DNA of 5,947 bases from Eubacteriales bacterium (GTDB lineage: Bacteria > Bacillota > Clostridia > JAQUNY01). The notes beneath the pieces are model-generated. The model was given only the letters and a program-made list of their open reading frames with translations. It was not told where the DNA came from and made no database searches. The stretch spans positions 1-5,947 of the forward strand of contig JAQUNY010000111.1 of the NCBI GenBank assembly GCA_028717405.1. The letters run 5' to 3'. Within the stretch, counting starts at the first letter, position 1, and each line of letters opens with the position of its first letter. Below, in pieces: positions 5,569 to 5,947 of the stretch. Made by a program: the position numbers and the translations under genes.

Positions 5569-5588
5569 ACGTATTTATTTGCGTTCGC
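5553..5588. promoter_or_regulatory. Palindromic operator over the AlbA_2 promoter
   Basis: GCGAACG (5553-5559) and CGTTCGC (5582-5588) are perfect 7-bp arms of a 36-bp imperfect palindrome centred on ACGT at 5569-5572; 14 of 18 positions per arm are symmetric. One arm lies within the -35/-10 spacer and the other just upstream of the -35, so a dimer bound here would occlude RNA polymerase. Autoregulation by the winged helix of the adjacent protein is inference. Confidence 0.6.
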
Positions 5589-5912
5589 TTTTTCGGCCGC
5601 ATTACTGCGCAGCAATTTCGCTTTTGCTGATTATTTCAATTAATTTTAGCATAGATCGTTTTTTATGTACATATATTTACTATTCATCCTTACATTACCG
5701 ACAGCAAGATAGATTCTCCCCCTCCCTACAGATCAAATCATTCTATTCACTTGTCTGTATTCATTCGCCGTTTATTTGCCTCTATTGCCACTGTCTGTCA
5801 GCCCTATTTCAAGTCTTTTATCGTTATTTCAAGTGATTTGTAGTATCCTTTTGTGAAAATAAACATCATTCGAACATCAGCCCCCCACTCATTTTTCTCA
5901 TTTTCCGACATA
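5589..5912. other. Intergenic region upstream of the AlbA_2 gene
   Basis: No gene is supported here on either strand: the open frames lack Shine-Dalgarno sites and resemble no family. The only structure seen is a direct repeat tatttcaagt at 5805-5814 and 5825-5834 (period 20 bp). The sequence is AT-rich and pyrimidine-rich on the plus strand. It separates the AlbA_2 promoter from the terminator at the right edge. Confidence 0.5.
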
Positions 5913-5913
5913 G

Positions 5914-5944
5914 AAAAACCCCACACACCTTGCGGCTGTAGGGC
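5914..5944 (-). terminator. Rho-independent terminator of a minus-strand gene beyond the right edge
   Basis: On the minus strand, CCCTACA (5943-5937) pairs with TGTGGGG (5925-5919), an inner GCC/GGT pair (5936-5934 with 5929-5927) caps a GCAA tetraloop, and TTTTT (5918-5914) follows. One position is a G-U wobble in the minus-strand RNA but a C-A mismatch in the plus-strand RNA, which indicates that it evolved to work on the minus strand. The gene it serves ends to the right of this window. Confidence 0.75.
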
Positions 5945-5947
5945 TTC

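Noticed and set aside
5511..5615. Longer N-terminus of the AlbA_2 protein starting at 5615
   Set aside because: It would translate through the promoter, the palindrome and the Shine-Dalgarno; the AlbA_2 domain starts right after the ATG at 5510, which has an ideal ribosome binding site.

Overview
The window looks like part of a Clostridia-type Firmicutes chromosome. It has strong AGGAGG-type ribosome binding sites, GTG and TTG starts alongside ATG, AT-rich intergenic DNA and sigma-A-like promoters. Gene families include a DUF4143-type ATPase, RhuM, an AlbA_2/RecG-like regulator and a large exported beta-helix protein. Every gene I can support lies on the minus strand. The assignment to Clostridia is an inference from style and gene families, not from a marker gene.

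Layout, left to right. At 1-131 is the N-terminus of an AAA ATPase (GPKWCGKT Walker A) that runs off the left edge. Upstream of it, at 162-243, is a block of 23-bp tandem repeats that resembles the end of an IS21-family element. Its outer edge supplies a perfect TTGACA -35 box pointing at the ATPase gene. At 244-533 lie two fused gene remnants: a beta-helix-like coding scrap, and the start of a RhuM-family gene with its own Shine-Dalgarno and TTG start but a large internal deletion. From 547 to 1153 there is no gene, only a dispersed repeat copy (671-755) and a small hairpin.

The main gene (1154-3538) encodes a roughly 794-residue exported or membrane-anchored protein. It has an N-terminal hydrophobic anchor, a long right-handed beta-helix and a C-terminal alpha/beta-hydrolase (esterase-like) domain. 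The hydrolase keeps the nucleophilic serine and the acid but appears to have lost the catalytic histidine and the HG oxyanion motif. Upstream of it are two more copies of the dispersed repeat (3608-3643 and 3761-3845) and a frameshifted, truncated transposase N-terminus (3958-4196).

At 4260-5510 is a complete AlbA_2 (Schlafen-like) plus RecG-like ATP-binding plus winged-helix protein. Its promoter (-35 TTGTTT, 17-bp spacer, -10 TAATAT) is straddled by a long imperfect palindrome with GCGAACG/CGTTCGC arms, which suggests repression, possibly by its own product. The right edge (5914-5944) holds a rho-independent terminator for a minus-strand gene lying beyond the window.

Overall this is a decayed accessory region: two intact genes, an ATPase entering at the left edge, at least three broken genes, one IS end and a three-copy repeat family. 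I see no operon linking the intact genes; each appears to have its own start signals and long flanking spacers.
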